Shown in pieces: positions 55,163 through 64,000 of a stretch of 64,000 nucleotides of DNA. The DNA is from Tannerellaceae bacterium. Its GTDB lineage: Bacteria > Bacteroidota > Bacteroidia > Bacteroidales > Tannerellaceae. Both the position numbers and the translations under genes were made by a program. Numbering within the stretch: position 1 is the stretch's first letter; every line of letters begins with the position of its first letter. Under the pieces are notes generated by a model. It did not search any database. It was not told where the DNA came from and was given only the letters and a program-made list of their open reading frames with translations. The stretch spans positions 1 through 64,000 of the forward strand of contig JAISWO010000017.1 in NCBI GenBank assembly GCA_031271045.1, in the 5' to 3' direction.

Positions 55163-56964
55163 GCGACATTATTCATTTGCTGCCGGACAGTATCGCCAAT
55201 CAGATTGCGGCAGGAGAAGTGATACAACGGCCGGCATCGGTGGTGAAGGAATTAGTAGAAAATGCCATTGATGCCGGCGCTACGCAGATCAAGGTTTACA
55301 TTAAAGAGGCAGGGAGGACGCTGATACAGGTCGTCGACGACGGAAAAGGCATGTCGGAAACCGATGCACGCATGGCCTTTGAGCGCCATGCTACGTCGAA
55401 AATCTCGACCGCCGCCGATTTGTTCAACCTCCGCACGATGGGCTTTCGCGGAGAAGCGCTGGCGTCGATTGCCGCCGTGGCGCACGTCGAACTGCGTACG
55501 CGAAAGCCGGGCACAGAGCTCGGAACCCGGCTCACGATAGCCGCCTCCGACGTCAGGGAAACCGAAGCAGACGTCTGCGATCCGGGATGTAGCTTCTCCG
55601 TCAAGAACCTTTTCTTCAACGTCCCGGCAAGACGTAAATTCCTGAAATCAAACGAAGTCGAGTTCCGCCATATCGTCAATGAGTTCGAACGCGTCGCCTT
55701 AGTCAACCCCCAGATCCGGATGGCCCTCTATCGCGACGAGATGGAACTGCTTCACCTGCCCGAAACAACACTCCGCCAACGCATCCTCAACGTCTGCGGT
55801 AAGACGCTCCAGCAGAAATTGCTGCCGGTCGACGTCAAAAGCTCGCTGATCACCATCACCGGTTTCACCGGCCTCCCGGAAGCGTCCAGGAAACGCGGCG
55901 CCATGCAATACTTCTTCGTCAACGGACGCTTTATGAAACACCCCTATTTCCACAAAGCCGTCATGCAAGCTTACGAAAACCTCATCCCCGCAGGCGAGAT
56001 GCCCGACTATTTCATCTATTTCACCCTCGACCCGGCCGCGATCGACGTGAATATACACCCGACCAAGACCGAGATCAAGTTCGAAAACGAGCCTTCCATC
56101 CGCCAGATCCTCCTGGCCGCCGTACAGGGAGCCTTGTCACGATCGGGCGCCCTGCCTTCCATCGAGTTCGACCGCCAGGGAGCGATCGACATCCCGGTAT
56201 ACACCGGCGAAGTGCAGCCGCTGAAAATGCCCGACGTGACGGTCAACAAGGACTACAATCCCTTTGCCACAAATGCAGCGCCCTCCACGGCAGCGCGGAG
56301 GATGCCCGACTTCGATTGGGCAAAACTGTATAAAGGCTTTGAAAATGAACAGAAACCGGAGCCGACCGACGCCCCGGACGCGGACGAACTGCCGGAAGAA
56401 ACCTTCCATACCTGCTACCAGTACAAGGCGAAGTACATCCTCACGTCCATCAAATCAGGCCTCGTCGTCGTCGACCAGCGCCGGGCTCACATACGCGTCC
56501 TTTTCGACCAGTACCTCTCGCGCATCCGGGGCAAGAAAGGCGTGTCGCAGCAAACGCTTTTCCCCGAAACCGTTGAATTTAGCGCCTCCGAAGCCGTTAT
56601 GTTGCCCGCCATCCTGGAAGATCTCCACGACGCCGGCTTCGATATGGAGCACCTGGGAAACAACGCCTATGCCATCCGCGGGATTCCGGCCGGCAGCGAA
56701 AAGCTCAACCCCGTCATGCTGGTTAAAAACGCTGTCAACCAGGCTATCGAGACCGGATGCCGGGCGCCCGACGAAGTCAGCGAAGCCATCGCCCTTTCCT
56801 TAGCCAAAGCCACCGCCATCGCTTCGGGGCAAAAGCTGTCTGTCGACGAGATGAACGCCCTGATCGCCTCCCTGTTCTCCAGCGTTTCCTCCGCCTATAC
56901 GCCCGAAGGGAAGCGGATCCTCTCCATCCTGTCCGATGACGAACTCATCCGGCGGTTCAAGTAA
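55159..56964 (+). CDS. mutL: DNA mismatch repair protein MutL
   Basis: A 601-residue GHKL ATPase. Motifs NQIAAGEVIQRPASV, ELVENAIDAGA, DDGKGM and TMGFRGEALASI are intact. The C-terminal dimerisation domain (about residues 415-600) lacks the DQHAxxER(x)4E endonuclease motif: the matching place reads VVDQRRAHIRVLF, so this copy may be non-nicking. It is coupled to the small membrane protein by 4 bp. The 21/22-bp repeats begin about 50 bp after its stop. Confidence 0.95.
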   Translation: MSDIIHLLPDSIANQIAAGEVIQRPASVVKELVENAIDAGATQIKVYIKEAGRTLIQVVDDGKGMSETDARMAFERHATSKISTAADLFNLRTMGFRGEALASIAAVAHVELRTRKPGTELGTRLTIAASDVRETEADVCDPGCSFSVKNLFFNVPARRKFLKSNEVEFRHIVNEFERVALVNPQIRMALYRDEMELLHLPETTLRQRILNVCGKTLQQKLLPVDVKSSLITITGFTGLPEASRKRGAMQYFFVNGRFMKHPYFHKAVMQAYENLIPAGEMPDYFIYFTLDPAAIDVNIHPTKTEIKFENEPSIRQILLAAVQGALSRSGALPSIEFDRQGAIDIPVYTGEVQPLKMPDVTVNKDYNPFATNAAPSTAARRMPDFDWAKLYKGFENEQKPEPTDAPDADELPEETFHTCYQYKAKYILTSIKSGLVVVDQRRAHIRVLFDQYLSRIRGKKGVSQQTLFPETVEFSASEAVMLPAILEDLHDAGFDMEHLGNNAYAIRGIPAGSEKLNPVMLVKNAVNQAIETGCRAPDEVSEAIALSLAKATAIASGQKLSVDEMNALIASLFSSVSSAYTPEGKRILSILSDDELIRRFK

Positions 56965-57010
56965 ACCGTCTTCAAGGTCTTTCAAACCCATTAAATGGCC
57001 GCCCCGGACA

Positions 57011-57580
57011 TTCAAAAATGTAGCTTATCCATTCAAAAATGTACCGTGCCCATTCAAATGACTAAGGTGGATATTCAAATATCTCCCAAAGTTATTCAAA
57101 TCCCTTCGGGAGACATTCAAACGTCCTACCAGGGTCTTTAAATCCTCTTCAAGGGCATTTGAATATCCATGCAAGGGCATTTGAATATCCTTCAAGGACA
57201 TTTGAATATCCATACAAGGATATTTGAATATCCATACAAGGGCATTTGAATATCCATACAATGATATTTGAATATCCTTCAAAGACATTTGAATATCCAT
57301 ACAAGGACATTTGAATATCCATACAAGGATATTTAAATATCCATACAAGGACATTTGAATATCCATACAAGGATATTTAAATATCCATACAAGGACATTT
57401 GAATATCCATACAAAGACATTTGAATATCCATACAAGGACATTTGAATATCCATACAAGGACATTTGAATATCCATACAAGGACATTTGAATATCCATAC
57501 AAGGATATTTGAATATCCTTACAAGGACATTTGAATATCCATACAAGGATATTTGAATATCCTTACAAGGTTTTTGAATA
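57011..57580. repeat. Array D: 19 uniform 21/22-bp repeats after about 7 diverged 21-bp units
   Basis: From 57011 to 57157, diverged units carrying TTCAAA recur exactly every 21 bp. From 57158 to about 57573, 19 nearly identical units follow, 22 bp (with ATACAAGG) or 21 bp (with TTCAAGG) long. A clean unit is AATATCCATACAAGGATATT, a dyad of 7-bp arms. No spacers are present. The array fills most of the 650-bp gap between mutL and the GNAT gene. The remainder holds nothing else clear. Confidence 0.95.
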
Positions 57581-57618
57581 TTATTTCACAAAGTATCAAA
57601 CATTTAAAACAAAGTCAA

Positions 57619-58152
57619 ATGAACTTCCGTCCCATCAAAGCAGGCGCCGGCCCCTTGCCGGACTACATCAGGCAAACTTATATGGAGGCCTTTCCCCCGG
57701 CAGAACGCCGCGACCTCCATCTCGTAAGCGAACTCATCGAACAGGAACCGCGCTTCACCCTCGAGGAAATCCGGCACGAAGATCGCTACGCTGGCCTGCT
57801 CAGCTACTGGCAATTCGACACCTTTGCCTATATCGAACACTTCGCCATCGACGCCTCCGGACGCAACCAAGGCTGGGGAGCAACCGCCCTCGAACAATTC
57901 GCCGCCCACGTCCATCCCCTTGTCCTCGAAACCGAACCACCCCACGACGCTCTAAGCCTCCGCAGGATCCGATTCTACCAGCGCGCAGGCTTCACCCTCT
58001 GCCCCCTACCCTACCTGCAACCCCCTTACCGCAAAGGAGATGCCTGGCTCCCACTTTGCCTGATGAGCTACGGAGACATCGACCTTGGGCAAAACTTCGA
58101 CGCCATCCGCCGCACCCTTTACCAATACGTCTACGGCGTAGCAGAAAACTGA
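57619..58152 (+). CDS. GNAT-fold acetyltransferase-like protein
   Basis: A 177-residue protein with a GNAT core: YIEHFAIDASGRNQGWGATAL carries the acyl-CoA-binding pattern (R/QxxGxG/A, here RNQGWGA), followed by FYQRAGF. The substrate is unknown. A start at 57553 inside the repeat array is possible, but the ATG at 57619 begins the protein-like part (MNFRPIKAG). It is the gene downstream of array D. Confidence 0.85.
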   Translation: MNFRPIKAGAGPLPDYIRQTYMEAFPPAERRDLHLVSELIEQEPRFTLEEIRHEDRYAGLLSYWQFDTFAYIEHFAIDASGRNQGWGATALEQFAAHVHPLVLETEPPHDALSLRRIRFYQRAGFTLCPLPYLQPPYRKGDAWLPLCLMSYGDIDLGQNFDAIRRTLYQYVYGVAEN

Positions 58153-58190
58153 AGAAGCCGGAAAATAGAACATAATCCGGAAGGAAAAAC

Positions 58191-58198
58191 TATCTTTG
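58191..58198 (+). promoter_or_regulatory. -7 box of the ECF sigma gene
   Basis: TATCTTTG, 36 nt before the ATG at 58235. The in-frame ATG at 58196 overlaps it and is rejected. Confidence 0.55.
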
Positions 58199-58234
58199 CC
58201 GACCAAAGCAGAGACGTACCGAATTGATGTTATT

Positions 58235-58774
58235 ATGCAAGAAAACCATTTGTTAGTTGGTTTGAAACAAGGAGATGCCGGCATTTTTTCATTCTTGTTC
58301 AAGACATATTACAAAGACCTCGTACTGTTCGGATCCACCTATATCCCCGAACAAACCCTGTGCGAAGACATCGTGCAGTCGGTCTTTATGAAACTCTGGG
58401 ACGACCGCGAAAACCTCCACATCGAAACATCCCTCAAATCCTACCTGCTGACTGCCGTCAAGAACAGTTGCTTAGATGAAATCCGTCACCGCAACATCGT
58501 CAAGGAACACCAATCGCACGCCCTCGCCTTCCACCAGCAGGCCGACATCGACACCGAGAACTACGTCCTCTACTCCGACCTCCGCCGGCACCTGGAGGAA
58601 TCCCTCGCCCTGTTGCCGCCCCTTTACAGGGAAGCATTCGAAATGAACCGGTTCGGAGGACTGAAATATAAAGAAATAGCCGCCAAGCTCAAGGTATCGG
58701 AACGAACCATCGAAGTCCGCATCGGAAAAGCCTTGCTGCTGCTGCGACAACATTTAAAAGACTTCTTTGGTTAA
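58235..58774 (+). CDS. ECF-type RNA polymerase sigma factor
   Basis: A 179-residue sigma-70 family factor with region 2 (CEDIVQSVFMKLWDD) and region 4 HTH (LKYKEIAAKLKVSERTIEVR). The Bacteroidetes expansion family fits. It should direct transcription of the downstream susC-like gene once released by the FecR protein. It is followed 60 bp later by that anti-sigma gene. Confidence 0.94.
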   Translation: MQENHLLVGLKQGDAGIFSFLFKTYYKDLVLFGSTYIPEQTLCEDIVQSVFMKLWDDRENLHIETSLKSYLLTAVKNSCLDEIRHRNIVKEHQSHALAFHQQADIDTENYVLYSDLRRHLEESLALLPPLYREAFEMNRFGGLKYKEIAAKLKVSERTIEVRIGKALLLLRQHLKDFFG

Positions 58775-58834
58775 ACAATGTTATACCGGATGTGGAACAA
58801 CCCACAAGAACCGTCACAATAGAACAATAAATAT

Positions 58835-59770
58835 ATGCAGAAGAACAAACAACAGCAATTGCAAAACATATGGGACGTAGCAGGCGCACCCCTCAATCCC
58901 GACCATATAGACATGGAAAAAGCCCTCAAGCGGGTCATGCATCACGTCAAGCCCACCATCTGGTACCAAACGCCCTTCTTTGTCTACTGGCAACGCTCCG
59001 CCGCCATCCTCCTGCTCCCCCTCCTGCTTGGAAGCCTCTATCTTGCGCTAAGCGCCAAGCGCAACCAAACCGCCCCCCAGCCCACGCCGCCCGCCCTGCT
59101 GGAAATCTCAACCCCCTACGGAACACACATCAAAATGCACCTCCCCGACGGCTCCTCCGCCTGGCTCAACGGAGGCAGCCACCTGAAATACCCCGCCACC
59201 TTCGCCCCCGGAAAAAGAACCGTCCTGCTCTGCGGAGAAGCCTACTTTGAAGTCCGCTCAGACCCCAACAACCCCTTCATTGTCCAAACCAAAGGCCTCG
59301 AAGTCGAAGCCACCGGCACAGCATTCAACGTCGAAGCCTACCGCCGCGACTCGTTAGTAACCGTCACCATGGCCGTAGGCGAAATAACCGTCCGGATCGC
59401 CGGCCCCACCCCGCCCATCGCCATGAAACCCGGAGAACGCATGGCCTACAACCTCGAAAACAAACGATACAATATACAATCCACCGACGCCTACAAATGG
59501 TACGCCTGGAAAGACGGCCTGATCGTCTTCCGCGACGACCCGCTCGAATACGTATTCAAGAAAATCGGACAAACCTTCAACATCGAAATCGAAGTAAAAG
59601 ACTCCTCCATCAGCCAACACCTCTACCGCGCCACCTTCGAAGACGAATCCATGGACGAAATCCTGCGACTACTCGCCATGAGCGCCCCCATCCGTTACAA
59701 ATACTTCGACCGCAAAAAAGGCGAAGACGGCCACTACCTGAAACAACGCATCGAAGTCTACCGCGACTAA
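58835..59770 (+). CDS. FecR-family anti-sigma factor
   Basis: A 311-residue inner-membrane protein. There is a short cytoplasmic N-terminus (about 50 residues), one membrane segment (AAILLLPLLLGSLYLAL) and a periplasmic FecR domain (STPYGTHIKMHLPDGSSAWL, then GEAYFEVRSD). The C-terminal part has the DUF4974-like helical region (DDPLEYVFKKIGQTFNIEI). It holds the sigma factor until the STN domain of the SusC-like receptor signals. Confidence 0.94.
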   Translation: MQKNKQQQLQNIWDVAGAPLNPDHIDMEKALKRVMHHVKPTIWYQTPFFVYWQRSAAILLLPLLLGSLYLALSAKRNQTAPQPTPPALLEISTPYGTHIKMHLPDGSSAWLNGGSHLKYPATFAPGKRTVLLCGEAYFEVRSDPNNPFIVQTKGLEVEATGTAFNVEAYRRDSLVTVTMAVGEITVRIAGPTPPIAMKPGERMAYNLENKRYNIQSTDAYKWYAWKDGLIVFRDDPLEYVFKKIGQTFNIEIEVKDSSISQHLYRATFEDESMDEILRLLAMSAPIRYKYFDRKKGEDGHYLKQRIEVYRD

Positions 59771-59959
59771 GCCCGGAACAAAAATAATCCTCCTTCTCTA
59801 TGTGGTTTTCTTTCCCTGGATCGTCTTTTAGAAGACATCCAACAATAATTACCCTAAAACAATTTGCCTATGGAACAGAAAACCTGAAAAACACAGCACA
59901 ACCCTTTCACGACGGACCTCCCGGTCCGGATACGTAAACCTTATTTCCTAATTAAAACA

Positions 59960-62900
59960 TTGTTTAAAAAAATGAACCATCTAATAGATATGAAACCAAA
60001 TGGGACAATACTTGCCCCGAAAGTCTTTCTGATCATGAGAATCTGCCTGATCCTGCTTGTCGGCAGCGTCGTGCAAACCTACGCCTCAGGACAGCCCCAG
60101 GAAACACTCTCTATCGACATGAGAAACGTGTCCATAGAAGAAGTACTCAACGAAATCGAATCCCAATCCGGATATCGCTTCCTGTACAACAAACAATTGG
60201 TGAATGTGAACCGGAAAGTGAATATCTCCATCCAAAGCGACAAAATAACCGAGGTCCTGAACAACCTTTTCACGACCAACGACATTAAGTACGTCATCAG
60301 CGAACGGCAGATCGTACTGAGTCGCAACGAACGGACTTCCTCCGCCCAGCAACAGAACCGTACCATATCAGGAACCGTCGTCGACGAGACCGGTACGCCC
60401 GTCATCGGCGCCAACATCGTGCAAAAAGGCACAACCAACGGCATCGTCACCGACCTGGACGGACGCTTCAGCCTGACCATACCGGGCAATGCCGCCCTGA
60501 CGGTCTCCTACGTCGGATACCTGTCGCAGGAAATAACAACCGCCGGAAGAACGTCGTTCAACATCCAACTGGTAGAAGACACCCGCAGCCTGGATGAAGT
60601 CGTTGTCGTCGGTTACGGTACCGTACGCAAATCCGACCTGACCGGAGCCGTGGCCAAAGTTTCCACCGAAGACCTCTTGCAACTATCAACCACCGACATC
60701 GGCCAGGCCCTGGCCGGACGCGTAGCCGGTGTAGACATTATCAGCGACTCCGGACAGCCCGGCTCCGGCGTTAAGATCCGAATCCGCGGATACGGCTCCA
60801 TCAACAATTCCGATCCCCTCTACGTAGTCGACGGATTCGCCGTTACCGACATCAACAATATCTCGCCCCAGGACATCGAAAGCATGGAAATCCTTAAAGA
60901 TGCCTCCGCTACCGCCATCTACGGATCGAGAGGAGCAAACGGCGTCGTGCTGATCCAAACCAAAAAGGGAGGATTCGACAGGAAACCAACCTTCAACGTA
61001 AACGTATACGGCTCCATGTCGAACGTAATGCGCACCGTCGATCTCCTGAATGCCTGGCAATTTGCAACCCTGAAACGGGAAGCGCTCACCAATGCCGGCA
61101 TGCCGATAGACCCCGTCATGGAGGCACAATTCAATTACGTTATCGACAATAAGCTGGAAGGAACCGACTGGGAACAGGAAGCTATCCGCACCGGCTTTAA
61201 CCAGAATTACAACGTCAGTGTAAACGGAGGAGGAACCCGTACGGCCTACGACTTCGGGTTCACCTTTACCAACGAACAGGGCGTAACCCGCTTCAACGAC
61301 ATGCAGTCGATCATCGTACGTGCCAATAATACCTACAAGCTGACCAACAAGATTGAACTGAGCATGAACTTGAATTATACCCACCGCGACCGGAAAGGAC
61401 AAGGCAACGGCGTAAGCGGATACCAAGGTGGTAACGGCAATTACTACGGCGGCATCTGGTCGTCCATCATGGCAGCCGATCCATTGGCTCCGGCCTGGGA
61501 TGATTATACCGATAACTGGGGCGAAATCCTGTACTCGGACGTCTCCTTTCATCCGTCAAGATCCTTATACGAAGGCAGCGAACGTTATGTCACCAGTCAG
61601 GCGAATATGTTCTCGGGAAATGTCGCCCTGCAACTCAACGACCTCTTCAATCTGAAAGGCTTCTCCTTCCGTACCCAATACGGAACGCGGGTCAACTACG
61701 ACGAAAGGACATCCTATTCGCCCGTCTATTTCATCGCCGGCAATCAGAACCGGCAACGAAGCAGCCTGTCATTAAGTCGCCCCAAGAACAACTCCTGGCT
61801 ATGGAACGGCTATTTCTCCTATACAAATGTCTTACAGGAAAAGCACAGCATAGCAGCTACCTTGGGAACCGAATTGCAGAAAAGAGCTAACTTTTCTTTC
61901 AATGCCTCGGCCAGCGACATACCGGAGCCGGAAAATATGTGGTATCTGGACCAGACGGCCGATGCAACATCGTATTCCGCCAATAGCAGCGCTTCCTCCA
62001 GCGCTATGGTATCTTACTTCGTCCGTGGAAATTATGTGTACGACAACCGCTATCTGTTTACCGCCACCGTACGTGCCGACGGCTCTTCCAAGTTCCTGAA
62101 AAAATGGGGCTATTTCCCCTCCTTCTCCTTAGGGTGGAACGTGCACGAAGAGGCCTTTGCCAAAGAGACGGACATATCCTCCTGGTTGTCGCAGCTCAAG
62201 GTGCGACTCAGTTGGGGGCAAATCGGTAACGAAGCCAGCGCCGGCAACTCCGACTATGTCGCCGTCATGACCAGCGGCTATACCGCCGCCCTGGGCGGAG
62301 CAAACCGTCCGGGAGCACTCCAACAGGCCTATGCCAATTCCGCTCTAACCTGGGAAGCGGCCGAGCAACTCAATTTCGGCGCCGACTTCGGATTGCTGAA
62401 CATGAAACTCAGCGGTACGGTTGACTACTTCATACGCACAACCAAAGATATGATCCTCGCTACCCCCATCCCGCAGTACGCCGGTATGTGGAGAGCCCGG
62501 ACCAACGCCGGTAAAATGCGAAACAACGGACTGGAAGTAACGCTCAAATACCAGGACCGGAAAGGCAAGTTCAACTACGCCATAGGCGGTAATCTCTCCT
62601 TTGTCACCAACGAAGTCCTTGACCTTGGCTCGCCCGACCCGGTGTATGGTTCCAATATCGGACGTATCCAACAACCCTTCACGCGCACCGAAGTGGGCCG
62701 CGAAATGGGATACTTCTACGGATACAAAACCGACGGACTGTTCCAGACATGGGATGAAGTGAATGCACACACCTATACCGGCGAAGACGGACAACAACAT
62801 CTCATCCAACCTAATGCCGCACCGGGCGACGTGCGATTCGTCAAACTCTCCGACGACGGGAAAGAGCTCAACGAGAACGACCGCACGTATCTGGGAAGCG

Positions 62901-63409
62901 CCATGCCCGACGTGACGTTCGGTTTGAACTTCAACCTTGGATACAGCAACTTCGACTTCATGCTCTTCCTGCAAAGCGCACTGGGCAACGAGATTGCCAA
63001 TGCCAAGATGCAGGACTTGTATTCCTCCAATATGATACAGTGGAACATGTCGGCCGATATGATGAACCGATGGACAGGCCCCGGCACAACCAACGAATAT
63101 CCGAGGCTTCACTCCTCCGATCCGAACCAGAACATACGATTTTCCGACCGCTACATCGAAGATGGGTCCTATCTGCGCATCAAGAACGTTCAATTAGGAT
63201 ATACTCTGCCGAAGAGCCTTGCTGCCAAACTCAAAATCAGCCGGCTCAGAGTCTATACTTCGGTGGATAATCTCTACGTCTTCACCTCTTACCGCGGATT
63301 CGATCCGGAGATGGGAGACTATCTCGGGGAAACACTCAATAACGGCGTGGATATGGGTTCCTATCCAAGACCGAGGACGATAACAGCCGGATTAAATCTA
63401 ACCTTTTAA
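59960..63409 (+). CDS. SusC/RagA-type TonB-dependent transporter with STN domain
   Basis: A 1149-residue outer-membrane barrel. After the signal peptide an STN domain (about residues 50-105, NVSIEEVLNEIESQSGYRFL) precedes a carboxypeptidase-like beta-sandwich (ISGTVVDETGTPVIGANIV), the TonB box region (LDEVVVVGYG) and plug and barrel. The STN domain makes it a signalling type paired with the FecR/sigma genes just upstream. Substrate class is not readable. ATGs at residues 5 and 11 are alternative starts. A 190-bp gap lies before it. Confidence 0.95.
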   Translation: MFKKMNHLIDMKPNGTILAPKVFLIMRICLILLVGSVVQTYASGQPQETLSIDMRNVSIEEVLNEIESQSGYRFLYNKQLVNVNRKVNISIQSDKITEVLNNLFTTNDIKYVISERQIVLSRNERTSSAQQQNRTISGTVVDETGTPVIGANIVQKGTTNGIVTDLDGRFSLTIPGNAALTVSYVGYLSQEITTAGRTSFNIQLVEDTRSLDEVVVVGYGTVRKSDLTGAVAKVSTEDLLQLSTTDIGQALAGRVAGVDIISDSGQPGSGVKIRIRGYGSINNSDPLYVVDGFAVTDINNISPQDIESMEILKDASATAIYGSRGANGVVLIQTKKGGFDRKPTFNVNVYGSMSNVMRTVDLLNAWQFATLKREALTNAGMPIDPVMEAQFNYVIDNKLEGTDWEQEAIRTGFNQNYNVSVNGGGTRTAYDFGFTFTNEQGVTRFNDMQSIIVRANNTYKLTNKIELSMNLNYTHRDRKGQGNGVSGYQGGNGNYYGGIWSSIMAADPLAPAWDDYTDNWGEILYSDVSFHPSRSLYEGSERYVTSQANMFSGNVALQLNDLFNLKGFSFRTQYGTRVNYDERTSYSPVYFIAGNQNRQRSSLSLSRPKNNSWLWNGYFSYTNVLQEKHSIAATLGTELQKRANFSFNASASDIPEPENMWYLDQTADATSYSANSSASSSAMVSYFVRGNYVYDNRYLFTATVRADGSSKFLKKWGYFPSFSLGWNVHEEAFAKETDISSWLSQLKVRLSWGQIGNEASAGNSDYVAVMTSGYTAALGGANRPGALQQAYANSALTWEAAEQLNFGADFGLLNMKLSGTVDYFIRTTKDMILATPIPQYAGMWRARTNAGKMRNNGLEVTLKYQDRKGKFNYAIGGNLSFVTNEVLDLGSPDPVYGSNIGRIQQPFTRTEVGREMGYFYGYKTDGLFQTWDEVNAHTYTGEDGQQHLIQPNAAPGDVRFVKLSDDGKELNENDRTYLGSAMPDVTFGLNFNLGYSNFDFMLFLQSALGNEIANAKMQDLYSSNMIQWNMSADMMNRWTGPGTTNEYPRLHSSDPNQNIRFSDRYIEDGSYLRIKNVQLGYTLPKSLAAKLKISRLRVYTSVDNLYVFTSYRGFDPEMGDYLGETLNNGVDMGSYPRPRTITAGLNLTF

Positions 63410-63421
63410 AAATTGACGATT

Positions 63422-64000
63422 ATGAAATTACATACATTGTTTGGCCTGTGCGCCGTCTTGTTGTTGCCACTCTTTAGCTGCGACGACTTCCTGGAAATAG
63501 AGCCACAGGAATTATTAAACAGTTCCGACTACATGAACACGGAGAATCAAGCCGAAATGGCCGTCGCCTCCATGTACAATCTGCTGCGTATCACTTCCGG
63601 CAACGGACCGGACGGCATCTATATGGACCATCACTTTGAGTTTTTCTTCGGATCGACTGCCTCCGACGATGCGGAAAAGGGAAGTACAACGTCCGACTTA
63701 CCCAACCTGACCCTCATCCTTACGTATTCCATGAACCCGACCAACTCGCTGGTACGCGGTTTTTATACGCACGGATGGTGGGCCATCTCCAGGGCTAACT
63801 ACGTGTTGGGACATCTGGAAGATGCCACCCTGCCCGAAAGCCTCAAAAACAGAATGAGGGGCGAAGCGCATTTCTTCAAGGCCTACTATTATTTCTACCT
63901 CCTGCGGCACTTCGGGGGCATGCCGATTCTGGAACATTCGGTCGAGCTGTCGGAGTTCGGCCAGATCCCGCGCGCTTCATATACGGAAACCGTCAACTAC
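63422..64000 (+). CDS. SusD/RagB-type surface lipoprotein, truncated by the window
   Basis: 193 residues visible. A lipoprotein signal (LLLPLFSC) leads into the SusD signature start DDFLEIEPQELLNSSDY. The helical core begins (RGEAHFFKAYYYFYLLRHFGG). It starts 12 bp after the SusC gene and would bind glycan or another ligand and lid the transporter. The C-terminal half lies beyond the window. Confidence 0.95.
   Translation, partial: MKLHTLFGLCAVLLLPLFSCDDFLEIEPQELLNSSDYMNTENQAEMAVASMYNLLRITSGNGPDGIYMDHHFEFFFGSTASDDAEKGSTTSDLPNLTLILTYSMNPTNSLVRGFYTHGWWAISRANYVLGHLEDATLPESLKNRMRGEAHFFKAYYYFYLLRHFGGMPILEHSVELSEFGQIPRASYTETVNY

Noticed and set aside
57025..57546. 173-codon minus frame through array D
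   Set aside because: Open only because the repeat lacks stop codons in that frame. The composition is repetitive and there is no start context.
11491..57580. CRISPR arrays
   Set aside because: Units are contiguous with no unique spacers, periods are too short, and no cas genes are present.

Overview
The window is Bacteroidales chromosome. The evidence is a SusC/SusD pair with an ECF sigma factor and a FecR anti-sigma factor, Bacteroidetes-type promoters (TAnnTTTG at about -7), DUF4296 and DUF6261 family proteins, an OstA-like protein followed by mutL, and a 1141-residue IleS. A Tannerellaceae-like genus such as Parabacteroides is a guess from overall gene content. There are no rRNA genes, no intact tRNA gene and no CRISPR array.

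Layout. (1) 0.2-7.7 kb is the integrase end of an integrative element, all on the minus strand: a Toprim/zinc-finger replication protein, a P4-type primase-helicase, two small DNA-binding proteins, two paralogous proteins of unknown function, a Fic protein and a tyrosine recombinase. Its outer edge lies between the integrase promoter and a terminator at 7.88 kb. (2) 7.9-11.3 kb is an overlapping minus-strand operon: KamA-family radical SAM enzyme, SGNH hydrolase and a DUF2148 Cys-rich protein. (3) 11.5-14.4 kb holds a 42-bp tandem repeat, a DUF6261 protein, an outer-membrane-like protein and a ThuA protein. (4) 14.5-23.7 kb has recJ-recQ facing ileS-dksA-like-lspA-DUF4296-orf95. (5) 24.1-28.9 kb is the oxidative citrate branch: aconitase, isocitrate dehydrogenase and citrate synthase. 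(6) 29.0-35.7 kb holds a large secreted protein with a T9SS-like tail, a 23-bp repeat array, a second recQ, panB and a DUF1080-PHP lipoprotein. (7) 35.9-39.4 kb is a 21-bp repeat array followed by an unrecognised P-loop NTPase locus with an apparent frameshift. (8) 39.5-43.5 kb has a TIM-barrel epimerase, an MFS exporter, a candidate small RNA and a CNNM/CBS protein. (9) 43.6-57.0 kb is the core run tig, clpP, clpX, a third recQ, three SurA/PpiC-like envelope chaperones, an OstA-like protein, a small membrane protein and mutL. (10) 57.0-64.0 kb has a fourth repeat array, a GNAT-fold protein and the start of a polysaccharide/nutrient utilisation locus (sigma, anti-sigma, STN-type SusC, truncated SusD).

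Working together. tig-clpP-clpX is the usual protein folding and turnover cluster. The PpiC/OstA genes are joined mostly by 4-bp overlaps and should serve outer-membrane protein and LPS assembly. acn-icd-gltA makes 2-oxoglutarate from acetyl-CoA and oxaloacetate. The sigma/FecR/STN-SusC set forms a trans-envelope signalling relay.

Most unusual signal. Four intergenic gaps each carry their own family of short tandem repeats, with periods of 42, 23, 21 and 21/22 bp. The units are sequence-unrelated between loci, often contain dyad symmetry, and lie upstream of a plus-strand gene. A decayed fifth example may lie before aconitase. Second is the mobile element: it has a six-copy 9-bp-spaced CGTCC/GGACG dyad between its two replication genes, and GTGGTGCAA boxes around the integrase promoter.
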